Below, one piece after another: positions 42,918 to 50,130 of a DNA stretch of 64,000 bases. Under the pieces are notes generated by a model. The model worked only from the letters and a program-made list of their open reading frames with translations. It did not search any database and was not told the origin of the DNA. Position numbers and translations under genes: made by a program. The first letter of the stretch is position 1. The number at the start of each line of letters is the position of its first letter. The stretch comes from Natrinema thermotolerans DSM 11552 (lineage in GTDB: Archaea; Halobacteriota; Halobacteria; Halobacteriales; Natrialbaceae). The stretch spans positions 17,736-81,735 of the forward strand of contig AOIR01000050.1 in the NCBI GenBank assembly GCA_000337115.1, written 5' to 3'.

Positions 42918-44117
42918 ATGAGTACGAGTTACCGAATCGGACTGGTCGGCAAACCGTCCGTCGGCAAGTCCTCTTTCTTCAACGCCGCGACGATGAACGA
43001 CGTGCCCGAGGGGGCCTACCCGTTCACGACGATCGACCCCAGCGTCGGCGAGGCCTACGTCCGCGTCGACTGTGCGGCCCCCGAATTCGACGAGGAGTGT
43101 ACGCCTAACATCGGCTACTGCGACCACGGGACGCGGTTCGTCCCCACGAAGCTCGTCGACGTCGCCGGGCTCATCCCCGGCGCACACGAGGGCAACGGGC
43201 TGGGCAATCAGTTCCTCTCCGACCTGAACGAGACCGACGTCCTCGTCCACGTCGTCGACTTCTCCGGACAAACCGACGCCGAAGGCGAACCCACCGAGGG
43301 CCACGACCCCCGTGACGACATCGACTTCCTCGAGGTGGAACTCGATCAATGGTATCTCGACGTCCTCGAGAAGGGGATCGAACGCTACGAATCGGGATAC
43401 ACGACCGAGGACGACGCCATCGAGGAGGAACTCGCCGAGCAGATGAGCGCGTTCAAGACCACCGACGACGAGATCAAGCGCCTGATCCGGCGGGTCGATG
43501 TCGGTTTCGAACCCGAGGCCTGGGACGACGAGGACAAACTCGAGCTGGCCCGCGAGATCCGCAAGGAGACCAAGCCGATGGTCATCGCGGCGAACAAGAT
43601 GGACACGCCCGAGGCACAGGAGAACTACGAGGCGATCGCGAACGATCCGGACTACGATCACCTGACGATCGTGCCCTGTAGTGCTCACGCCGAGAAGGCG
43701 CTGAAATCGGCCGACAAGGCCGGCGTCGTCGACTACCGGCCCGGCGATGACGACTTTGAAATCACGGGCGACGTCTCCGGCGACCAGGAACAGGGACTCG
43801 AGCAGATCCGGGACTTCCTCGACGAGTTCGGCGCGACGGGCGTCCAGGCGGCACTCGAGACCGCGCTCTTCGACGTGCTGGGCGTGACGCCGGTGTTCCC
43901 CGGCGGCGCGAACGGGCTGGGCAACGAACGCGGCGAGGTGTTGCCCGACTGTTATCTGATCCCGCCGAACTCGACCGCGGAGGACTTCGCCTACAGCCTC
44001 CACTCGGACATCGGCGACGGGTTCCTGCACGCGATCGACTGTCGGACGAACCGTCAACTGGGCAAGGACTACGAGGTCGCGTCTCGCGACGTGATCGAAG
44101 TTATCACGACGAACTGA
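42918..44117 (+). CDS. YchF/Ola1-related GTPase or ATPase with TGS domain
   Basis: The 399-residue protein starts with G1 GLVGKPSVGKSSFFNA, then PFTTIDPSVGEAYV (G2), DVAGLIPGAHEGNGLGNQF (G3) and NKMD (G4), followed by a helical insertion (about residues 120-200) and a C-terminal TGS domain (VLPDCYLIPPNSTAEDFAYSLHSDIGDGFLHAIDC). It belongs to the Ygr210/YchF branch of Obg-like proteins that bind ribosomes or nucleotides. Because G4 is NKMD rather than NxxE, GTP use is more likely than the ATP preference of YchF. Confidence 0.88.
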   Translation: MSTSYRIGLVGKPSVGKSSFFNAATMNDVPEGAYPFTTIDPSVGEAYVRVDCAAPEFDEECTPNIGYCDHGTRFVPTKLVDVAGLIPGAHEGNGLGNQFLSDLNETDVLVHVVDFSGQTDAEGEPTEGHDPRDDIDFLEVELDQWYLDVLEKGIERYESGYTTEDDAIEEELAEQMSAFKTTDDEIKRLIRRVDVGFEPEAWDDEDKLELAREIRKETKPMVIAANKMDTPEAQENYEAIANDPDYDHLTIVPCSAHAEKALKSADKAGVVDYRPGDDDFEITGDVSGDQEQGLEQIRDFLDEFGATGVQAALETALFDVLGVTPVFPGGANGLGNERGEVLPDCYLIPPNSTAEDFAYSLHSDIGDGFLHAIDCRTNRQLGKDYEVASRDVIEVITTN

Positions 44118-44350
44118 CCGACCGCAGTTGGCGACTCCTGCGGGACCTTCCGCACGTCGCCGGCCCGGCCTGACCGGAAGAGCCCAGCATGCGTCCCCGT
44201 TCGGGGCGACTACGGACGACAGCAGAGCTGTCACGCCCTTCCTGCCGACGACCGACCCGGCCAACGCTGCGGTCCGTCGAAGTACGACAAAAGATGCGGC
44301 GAGGTCAGTGGTACACGGCGCGGATCACTTACGGATAACCGCTGGAATCG
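44118..44350. other. Convergent intergenic region with two perfect hairpins
   Basis: No gene is visible. Two perfect hairpins occur: CCCCG-TT-CGGGG at 44195-44206 and GACAGC-AGA-GCTGTC at 44218-44232. They lie between the convergent GTPase gene and the exported-protein gene. They could act in transcript 3'-end formation or belong to a small RNA. Confidence 0.4.
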
Positions 44351-46303
44351 TTACTCCCGCGATGGAACGACGTGACCGATCGAACCGCTGGTACCGTCGT
44401 ACGAGAGCATCGCGTACCGGATTTCGTCGGCATCGACGGAAACGGTATCTCCCTGTTCGAACTCACCGTCGATTTCCTCGCCGAGGTCGATCTCGCTGAA
44501 GCCGTCTTCGGTCATGACCCGGAGGGTAAGCTCCGACGCGGCGACCGAATCGCCGCCGACGTGTTCGATCACGCCCTGATCCTCGTCGAACTCGAGTTCG
44601 ATCCGCGGTCGCGGATGGGTTCCGCTGACACGGACATCGTCGTCACCCCAGACGACGGTGACATCCGATCCGGCCGCAACGTCGTCGACTTCGATCGTCG
44701 CCCCCGAAGAGACAGTGTCCGCCTCGTCGGCCCACTGCGTCTCGGCCGGCTCGTCGTCGATCAGCAGTTCGTACGCGTCGGCCGGGCGCTCGCCGTCCTC
44801 GAGTTCGAGCGTCGCCGAGAGCGTCTTGCGCTCGAAGTCGTAGTCGAAGGCCACGGTCCCCGGCGGCCGGGCACGGAAGTGTGCGATACTGTCTTCCATC
44901 GTCGTTCCGTCCCAACAGACGAGAACGGTGTCACCCGGCCGAATGTCCTCGAGCGTCGTCCCGTCGCCCGAACGCATCGTTCCGGACCACGGCTGAGCGG
45001 TGGTTCGTGGCTCGACTTCCTCGTCAGGGGAATGGTACCACGGTCGTTCGTCGTAGACGGCGATGGAAACCCGCTCGCCCTCGAGCGGGAACTCGTCCGC
45101 GTACTCGACGGTGAGCGTTCCGGCGTCGACGTCGTAGTCGTATTCGAACTCGAACCGATCGAGGATCGACGTCCCGCTCGTGCTGCTCCCGGCCGCGTGG
45201 TCGTGGGTGAGGGTGATCGATAGGTTCGGCTCGACATCGTCCATGTCGACGACGATCGTATCTCCCTCTTCGAGGGTGCCGTGGCTGTTGGTCCAGATAT
45301 CGCGGTCGTACTCCTCGCCGCCCACCTCGAGCGTGAGATCCTCGACCGGGGTCGGATCGCCGCGTCCGATCTCGATCTCGAGTTGGTCGTCCTCGAGATC
45401 GATGTCCTCCTCGGGCCGGAGACTTCCCGGGCTCTCGTGGTCGTTGGCTTCCCGTTCGGCGGCGAGATCGCGCTCGGCGGTGATGGTGACGAGCGACCCG
45501 TCTCGTTCGACCGTCGGCTCGCCGGTGAGCGCCATGTAGCGCAACTCGCTCGTGAGCGTATCGACCAGTTCGTCGGTGACCTCCGTGGCGTCCTCGAAGG
45601 CGACGCCGATGTTCATCTCGAGGGTATCCGGATCGAGGACGGTCGTTGCTCGGGCACTGTATTCGATGGCGGCGGCGTCGGTGAAGTCGGGGAACTGATA
45701 TCCCTCGCCGATCTGGACCGTGTAGTCGGCATGCTCCCCGTCGAAGAGGCCGAACGCCTCCTCGAGCAGGGGTTCGGCGTCCAGCAGTCGCTTGGCCTCG
45801 CCCGCGTTCGCCGCGAGGGCCTCGCCGATCCGCTCGTCGTTTTCGGCGGCGACGACGACCGTCTCGGTGACGGCGGCGACCATCTCATTGTCTTCGCGGC
45901 GCTCGTACTCGACGCCGCCGTCGGTCTCGCGAATGTCGCCGTCGTCCTCGAGTTCGAAGTCACCGGCGATGACGACGATCGGCATCGAGAACGCATCGTC
46001 GTCGGTCGCGTAGACGAACGCCTGCTTCGAGATCGACTCGGGATCGATCCCAAACCCGCTGCCCGTCGACATGTGTCCGTAGGGGTCGTTGGCCTTTCGC
46101 TGCTGCTCGAGATCCCTCGTCACAACTGCCATCGAGTCCGATTCGGCCGAGGCCGGGAAATAGTCGAAGAGGGAGTCGAACGCCGGCGAGCCGACATCGT
46201 TGGTGGACCGTCCGTCCGTCGCGCTGACAGCGTTTCCTGCCAGTGCGACGGTCATCGTCGTGCCGATACTGCCGAGGAGGGTTCGGCGGGGATACTGCGG
46301 CAT
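44351..46303 (-). CDS. Twin-arginine exported, acidic multi-module protein
   Basis: The 650-residue protein begins MPQYPRRTLLGSIGTTMTVALAGNAVSATDG, a Tat-type signal with Arg-Arg and a mild hydrophobic core. An N-terminal domain (about 35-290) has a SPAFDSLFDYFPASAESDSMAVVTRDLEQQ start. The remaining part (about 290-650) reads as four successive beta modules, each with a pattern of 'L.V........Y......GD.I.V........V...W/L...', similar in style to the C-terminal domain of archaeal type IV pilins. I see no cysteine-based or catalytic site. The role is unknown; surface binding or cell-wall association is possible. A GTG at 46330 may extend the start by nine residues. Confidence 0.75.
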   Translation of the reverse strand: MPQYPRRTLLGSIGTTMTVALAGNAVSATDGRSTNDVGSPAFDSLFDYFPASAESDSMAVVTRDLEQQRKANDPYGHMSTGSGFGIDPESISKQAFVYATDDDAFSMPIVVIAGDFELEDDGDIRETDGGVEYERREDNEMVAAVTETVVVAAENDERIGEALAANAGEAKRLLDAEPLLEEAFGLFDGEHADYTVQIGEGYQFPDFTDAAAIEYSARATTVLDPDTLEMNIGVAFEDATEVTDELVDTLTSELRYMALTGEPTVERDGSLVTITAERDLAAEREANDHESPGSLRPEEDIDLEDDQLEIEIGRGDPTPVEDLTLEVGGEEYDRDIWTNSHGTLEEGDTIVVDMDDVEPNLSITLTHDHAAGSSTSGTSILDRFEFEYDYDVDAGTLTVEYADEFPLEGERVSIAVYDERPWYHSPDEEVEPRTTAQPWSGTMRSGDGTTLEDIRPGDTVLVCWDGTTMEDSIAHFRARPPGTVAFDYDFERKTLSATLELEDGERPADAYELLIDDEPAETQWADEADTVSSGATIEVDDVAAGSDVTVVWGDDDVRVSGTHPRPRIELEFDEDQGVIEHVGGDSVAASELTLRVMTEDGFSEIDLGEEIDGEFEQGDTVSVDADEIRYAMLSYDGTSGSIGHVVPSRE

Positions 46304-46423
46304 ACGATCCGATTTCGTTCCCCGCACCACAAGTAGGTTTTCATAACTTTCTGCGTTAGAAACAGGTTCGGTCGATCGGCCCCGATCGACGATTCCACCG
46401 CCCGGCGATCCAGTCCCGAGCCG

Positions 46424-46834
46424 TTACTCGAAACCGGTCTCGGCCGACTCGAGCAGATTCGTGAGTTCGCCCCGCCGTTTCCAGGCGGCGATCCGATCGC
46501 CGAACGGTAGGGGGGCGGCGAGTTCGACCGCCGAGCGGGCGGTGAGTCGGGTCCGACCGTGGTCGACGGGGTCGATCTCGAGCCACGTCTCCATCGCCGA
46601 AAAGGGGCCGCGCTCGCTCTCCTGCGTGTAGTAGATCGTCCCGTCGCGGTCCTCGAACCGCAGCGGCAGTTGCAGTCCCGGGCCGCTGGCGACGACGACC
46701 GTCGCCCCGTCCCGCTCCTCGACGCGTTCGATCGCGAAACTCCCCTCTGCCTCGACGATCGTCGCCGGCTCGAGCCACGCCGACAGCTCGGTCGGAGCCG
46801 CAGCGACGACTCCAGAGACCGTCACATCACGCAT
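46424..46834 (-). CDS. SRPBCC/START-like protein
   Basis: The 136-residue protein (from the ATG at 46834) starts with MRDVTVSGVVAAAPTELSAWLEPATIVEAEGSFAIERVEERDG and continues with beta strands ending in GELTNLLESAETGFE with a long final helix. This is the helix-grip SRPBCC fold for binding hydrophobic ligands. It is divergent from the spermidine-synthase-like gene. The ligand is unknown. Confidence 0.75.
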   Translation of the reverse strand: MRDVTVSGVVAAAPTELSAWLEPATIVEAEGSFAIERVEERDGATVVVASGPGLQLPLRFEDRDGTIYYTQESERGPFSAMETWLEIDPVDHGRTRLTARSAVELAAPLPFGDRIAAWKRRGELTNLLESAETGFE

Positions 46835-47002
46835 ATCGGCCCCACGGACGGAACGGCCATAAACGTCGGTCGTCACGGACTTCACGTTCGGCTCGGGGCG
46901 TCTCGCTCGTTCCGTCGGTGTCTCAGCTCCCGTCGTGACCGAGTCCCGGCGAATCCGTACCGAGGCGACAAGTTCTCCTGCCGGGCCCGCTATGTCCCGG
47001 TA

Positions 47003-48658
47003 ATGAGTCTGGGGCAGCCCTCCGCGTACCGCCCGACGAAACCCGACGTCGCGGTGTTCGTCTCCGGCGTCACCAGTATGGGTCTCGAGATCCTCGCGGG
47101 CCGGATCATCGCCCCGCAGTTCGGGAACAGCATCTACACGTGGGGGAGCATCATCACCGTCTTCCTCGCTGCACTGAGCCTGGGTTACTGGCAAGGTGGC
47201 AAACGTGCCGATACCGCCTCGAACGCGCGGATGAGCTGGATCCTGCTGGGGACGGCCGGCTACGTCGCGATCGTCGTCTACGCCAGCGATCAACTCCTGC
47301 TCTCGGCGTCGACGCTGCCGCTGCCGGCCCGCTACGCCTCGCTGCCGGCGGTCCTGATCCTGTTCGGCCCGCCGACCTATCTGCTTGGCTTTATCAGTCC
47401 CTACTCGGCCGAACTCTCCGAGAAAGAAGGCACCGGCGAGGCGTCGGGCCACGTCTACGCGCTGGGCACCATCGGCAGCATCGTCGGCGCGGGCGCGACC
47501 ACGTACTTCCTGATTCCGACGCTGGGAATCGACGCGATCGGGCTGCTGTTCGGGTTCATTCTCGTCGGCACCGCGTTCGCGTTGACCCTCCCGCGGGTCG
47601 CGCCAAGACCCGCGGCTGCGAGCATCGGCATTGCCCTGCTGTTGGTCGTCGCCGGCGGCCTCGGCCCCGTCGCCTTTGACCACCGCGGCGATGTCGTCTA
47701 CGAGACTCAGACGGCCTATCAGGAACTCGAGGTCATCGACGACGGCGACGTGCGAACGCTGTATCTCGACGGTGCGCGCCACAGCGCGATGGACCTCGAG
47801 GACCCGGACCGACACGTTTTCGAGTACACGCGGTACTTCCATCTGCCGATGCTGATGACCGACGACCCCGACGAGGTCGATGACGTGTTGTTCATCGGCG
47901 GGGGCGGCTACACCGGCCCGAAGGACTTCGAGCGGCGCTACGATGTCGATGTCGACGTCGTCGAACTCGACCCCGAGGTGACGCAGGCGGCCAAGGAGTA
48001 CTTCCGCCTCGAGGAGGGCGAGAACATGACTGCCCACACCGAGGACGGCCGGATCTTCCTGCAGGAGACCGACGAGACCTACGACCTGATCGTCCTCGAC
48101 GCTTACCAGAAGGATCAGGTTCCGATCCACCTCACGCAACTGGAATTCATGGAGCTCGTCGAGGACCGACTCTCCGACGACGGGGTCTTCCTCGCGAACG
48201 TCATCGCCGCGCCCAGCGGGGCCGGCTCGGCGTTCTACCGGGCCCAATACAAGACCATCGACGAGGCGTTCCCCTCGACCTACAGCTTCCGGACCTCGAG
48301 TCTGGGCTCGGTCCAGAACATCGAGGTCGCCGCGACGAAGGCCGACACCGAGTTCACCGAAGACGACCTCGCGGCCCGCAACGAGCGCCGCGACCTGCCG
48401 ATCGACCTGAGCGGCGAGGTCGACGCATACATGGACGACCCGAACACCGACGACGTGCCGGTGTTGACCGAGGATCACGCGCCCGTCGACAACCTACAGG
48501 CGTCGACGATCGGCCAGGAGTACGTCATCGAGGAGACCGACGAGGACGAGGCGGAGCCGGAACCCGCCTCGATCACGGTCGGGCCGGACCCGCTCGCGAC
48601 GGCGCGGCCTGCGGCGGGGCTCGAGCAGATCCAGCAGACACACACTATAATTGAATGA
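47003..48658 (+). CDS. Membrane-anchored spermidine-synthase-like protein
   Basis: The 551-residue protein has about seven hydrophobic helices in its first 225 residues (from DVAVFVSGVTSMGLEILAGRIIAPQFGNSIYTWG) and a C-terminal polyamine-synthase/methyltransferase domain: VDDVLFIGGGGYTGPKDFERRYDVDVDVVELDPEVTQAAKEYF and TYDLIVLDAY. An acidic tail of about 60 residues ends the chain. Homologues are annotated spermidine synthase, but haloarchaea have little or no spermidine, so another aminopropyl or methyl transfer may be meant. The ATG at 47003 is the start. Confidence 0.82.
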   Translation: MSLGQPSAYRPTKPDVAVFVSGVTSMGLEILAGRIIAPQFGNSIYTWGSIITVFLAALSLGYWQGGKRADTASNARMSWILLGTAGYVAIVVYASDQLLLSASTLPLPARYASLPAVLILFGPPTYLLGFISPYSAELSEKEGTGEASGHVYALGTIGSIVGAGATTYFLIPTLGIDAIGLLFGFILVGTAFALTLPRVAPRPAAASIGIALLLVVAGGLGPVAFDHRGDVVYETQTAYQELEVIDDGDVRTLYLDGARHSAMDLEDPDRHVFEYTRYFHLPMLMTDDPDEVDDVLFIGGGGYTGPKDFERRYDVDVDVVELDPEVTQAAKEYFRLEEGENMTAHTEDGRIFLQETDETYDLIVLDAYQKDQVPIHLTQLEFMELVEDRLSDDGVFLANVIAAPSGAGSAFYRAQYKTIDEAFPSTYSFRTSSLGSVQNIEVAATKADTEFTEDDLAARNERRDLPIDLSGEVDAYMDDPNTDDVPVLTEDHAPVDNLQASTIGQEYVIEETDEDEAEPEPASITVGPDPLATARPAAGLEQIQQTHTIIE

Positions 48659-48677
48659 ACACAGTTTTGTGAGACTC

Positions 48678-48707
48678 CGGAGAGTATACATTCGGAGACT
48701 ATACTTT
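48678..48707. repeat. Tandem 15-bp direct repeat
   Basis: CGGAGAGTATACATT (48678-48692) is followed at once by CGGAGACTATACTTT (48693-48707), 13 of 15 bases identical. The second unit also forms the left arm of the inverted repeat at 48699-48728. Confidence 0.6.
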
Positions 48708-48739
48708 CGTAAAGACAGTAAAGTATAGCAATACTTTTT
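48699..48739. promoter_or_regulatory. Overlapping inverted repeats, alternative hairpins and T-run
   Basis: CTATACTTT (48699-48707) and AAAGTATAG (48720-48728) are perfect reverse complements, 12 bases apart. The same AAAGTAT also pairs with ATACTTT (48731-48737) across a 4-base loop, followed by a T-run. The two pairings exclude each other. For + strand RNA the second is a hairpin-plus-T-run, a possible terminator for the synthase gene; as DNA the boxes could be an operator. Confidence 0.5.
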
Positions 48740-48762
48740 GAGTGCGAGATACTAGTATCCCG

Positions 48763-48792
48763 TGTAGGCACCGCCAATAGACCACGCCTACA
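48763..48792. repeat. Inverted repeat TGTAGGC/GCCTACA
   Basis: Two perfect 7-base arms (48763-48769 and 48786-48792) with a 16-base spacer, lying between the overlapping hairpin block and the small-peptide gene. No gene is associated with it directly. Confidence 0.45.
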
Positions 48793-48815
48793 TCCGATAC
48801 GATAAATCAGGATGG

Positions 48816-48835
48816 CTGGCCGCCCCAGCGGCCAG
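48816..48835 (-). terminator. Hairpin directly after the small-peptide stop codon
   Basis: CTGGCCGC-CCCA-GCGGCCAG is a perfect 8-bp stem that begins at the base following the stop codon of the 42-residue peptide gene on the minus strand. It is a strong candidate for transcript end formation or stabilisation. Confidence 0.55.
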
Positions 48836-48964
48836 TTAATTGCCGCCTGATTCCTCAGTCGAGGCGGCGACCGCGACGGCGATAAGCGCCCAACCCAGCG
48901 CATTTCCCTGTGCCACCAGGGTCACACCGCCCGTCGCGAGCGCCGCGCGGACGTTTGGAGGCAC
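48836..48964 (-). CDS. 42-residue hydrophobic peptide with a strong Shine-Dalgarno
   Basis: A short frame starts at GTG (48964) and ends at TAA (48836-48838). Its product begins MPPNVRAALATGGV, has a hydrophobic helix (ALGWALIAVAVAA) and ends STEESGGN. GGAGGTGA at 48971-48978, six bases upstream of the GTG, is an almost full complement to the 16S 3' end, much stronger than elsewhere in this window. A predicted leader with two hairpins precedes it and a hairpin follows the stop. The function is unknown. A membrane-active micro-protein or a toxin-like peptide is possible. Confidence 0.6.
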   Translation of the reverse strand: MPPNVRAALATGGVTLVAQGNALGWALIAVAVAASTEESGGN

Positions 48965-48970
48965 GCTACT

Positions 48971-49035
48971 TCACCTCCTACCGACTCTCTTGTTTAGCCA
49001 CGCAATTCGGTGATGCGTGGGTGGTCATCGACCAC
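48971..49035 (-). promoter_or_regulatory. Structured leader of the small-peptide gene
   Basis: On the minus strand the region starts with GTGGTC-GAT-GACCAC (49021-49035), immediately followed by CCACGCA-N9-TGCGTGG (48998-49020), both perfect stems, then a 19-base linker and the Shine-Dalgarno. The TATA-like TTTTTATG at 49059-49066 predicts transcription start near 49036, the first base of the first stem. It is an unusual layout for a mostly leaderless genome. Confidence 0.5.
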
Positions 49036-49058
49036 GCCAGTATGGTCGTGTAGTCGAC

Positions 49059-49066
49059 ATAAAAAG
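49059..49066 (-). promoter_or_regulatory. TATA-like element for the small-peptide transcript
   Basis: TTTTTATG on the minus strand, about 27 bases before the start of the two-hairpin leader. It is the only A/T-rich patch in the 130 bases before the peptide gene. Confidence 0.45.
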
Positions 49067-49098
49067 CCACCCTTTACGCGCGGGTGTCCAAGCCGAAC

Positions 49099-49893
49099 CT
49101 AATCGGCGAGATCGTCAACCGAAAGCGGCGTCGCGGTCCGCCAGTAATGATCCAGCGAGTCCTCGGCCCACGCGCGGACGGCGTCGTCGTCGGTGTCGAC
49201 GGAGGCCCGCAGGATGCCGTCCTCGTCGCGCAGGAGGAGGTAAACGAGGTCGTCGACGATCATGATCGCGATCGGAACGCCCTCCTCACGGACCCTGATC
49301 TCGGCGTCCTCGGCCGTGAGCAGGGCCTCGAGCCGGTCGCGAAGCTCCGACTCCTCGGCGAGCGCCTCGATCGCGTTGCGGCCGAAGACGCCCCGAAAGC
49401 GCTGGTCGCCGCCGGTTACACGGTCGCTGACGACCTGTAGCGCCTGTCCGTTGAACGTGTGTGAAAACGTCCTGATTTCGTCGCCATCGCGGACGAACTC
49501 GAGCAGTCGCGAGAGCGGCGCGTTCGGCCGCGTCGCCGTCGGGACGGTGATCGTCGCATCCGAGAGCCGCCGGAGGTCGAAGTCCATCGCATGGGTCGGC
49601 AGGTAGTCGACGATGTCGCGGAGTCGCCCCTCAGTCTCGAGGATCTCCTGGAGGTCGGTGAATCCCTCCGCGACGAGTCGGCCAGTCGCTGTCGCGACGT
49701 ACTCGCTGCCGTCGTGTCTGACCCACGACCGGTCCTCGAAGTCCCCGAGGATTCGGCCCAGCGTCGCCTGTGAGGCCCCGGTGGCGTCGGCCAGTTCCCT
49801 GCGGGTGTGTCGCCCCGCCGAGAGCAGGTCCAGCACCGCGACGCGGTTCTCCGAGAGTGCCAGGAACTCGATCTCCTCGAGCGCCGATTCCAT
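49099..49893 (-). CDS. HTH transcriptional regulator with C-terminal effector domain
   Basis: The 264-residue protein has an N-terminal winged helix (ESALEEIEFLALSENRVAVLDLLSAGRHTRRELADATGASQATLGRILGDFEDRSWVRHDG...) and a longer C-terminal domain (about residues 95-255) typical of a large haloarchaeal/methanogen regulator family with an effector domain (DUF1724-like). It is divergent from an EamA transporter, and both promoters carry a similar AAACCGTTTY box, so it probably regulates itself and the transporter. The effector is unknown. Confidence 0.85.
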   Translation of the reverse strand: MESALEEIEFLALSENRVAVLDLLSAGRHTRRELADATGASQATLGRILGDFEDRSWVRHDGSEYVATATGRLVAEGFTDLQEILETEGRLRDIVDYLPTHAMDFDLRRLSDATITVPTATRPNAPLSRLLEFVRDGDEIRTFSHTFNGQALQVVSDRVTGGDQRFRGVFGRNAIEALAEESELRDRLEALLTAEDAEIRVREEGVPIAIMIVDDLVYLLLRDEDGILRASVDTDDDAVRAWAEDSLDHYWRTATPLSVDDLAD

Positions 49894-49917
49894 ACGTCAC
49901 CTCTCCGGGCCGAGACC

Positions 49918-49950
49918 AAACCGTTTTCGCACCGTGAAAGGGTTTCACGG
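49918..49950 (-). promoter_or_regulatory. Operator-like palindrome at the regulator promoter
   Basis: CCGTGAAAGGGTTTCACGG (49932-49950) is a perfect palindrome with 8-base arms. It lies next to AAACCGTTTT (49918-49927), 25-34 bases before the regulator start, where its TATA box should be. Confidence 0.55.
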
Positions 49951-50007
49951 CCCGCGCGGGTGTCGCGTCGCCGGTCCCTTTCCCGGCCCGCCCACATTTC
50001 TTGCTCT

Positions 50008-50036
50008 GAAACCGTTTCTGAACGAAACTATATACC
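50008..50036 (+). promoter_or_regulatory. Transporter promoter with AAACCGTTTC box
   Basis: GAAACCGTTTC (50008-50018) is a perfect palindrome about the middle C, followed by CTATATACC (50029-50037) as a TATA box. The same AAACCGTTT core occurs at the regulator promoter. Transcription would begin near 50058, leaving a leader of about 70 bases before the GTG at 50131. Confidence 0.5.
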
Positions 50037-50130
50037 CGACGTTCGTACGTCCGTGTACGATGATCTCCACTCTTCACGCGTCGCCCGGGTCCGGGTCGGC
50101 GCATGCGGTTCGCACGGTGGTGACGACGCC

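Noticed and set aside
46835-48478. Long upstream extension of the SRPBCC gene
   Set aside because: It is antisense to the spermidine-synthase-like gene. The part before the ATG at 46834 has shadow composition.
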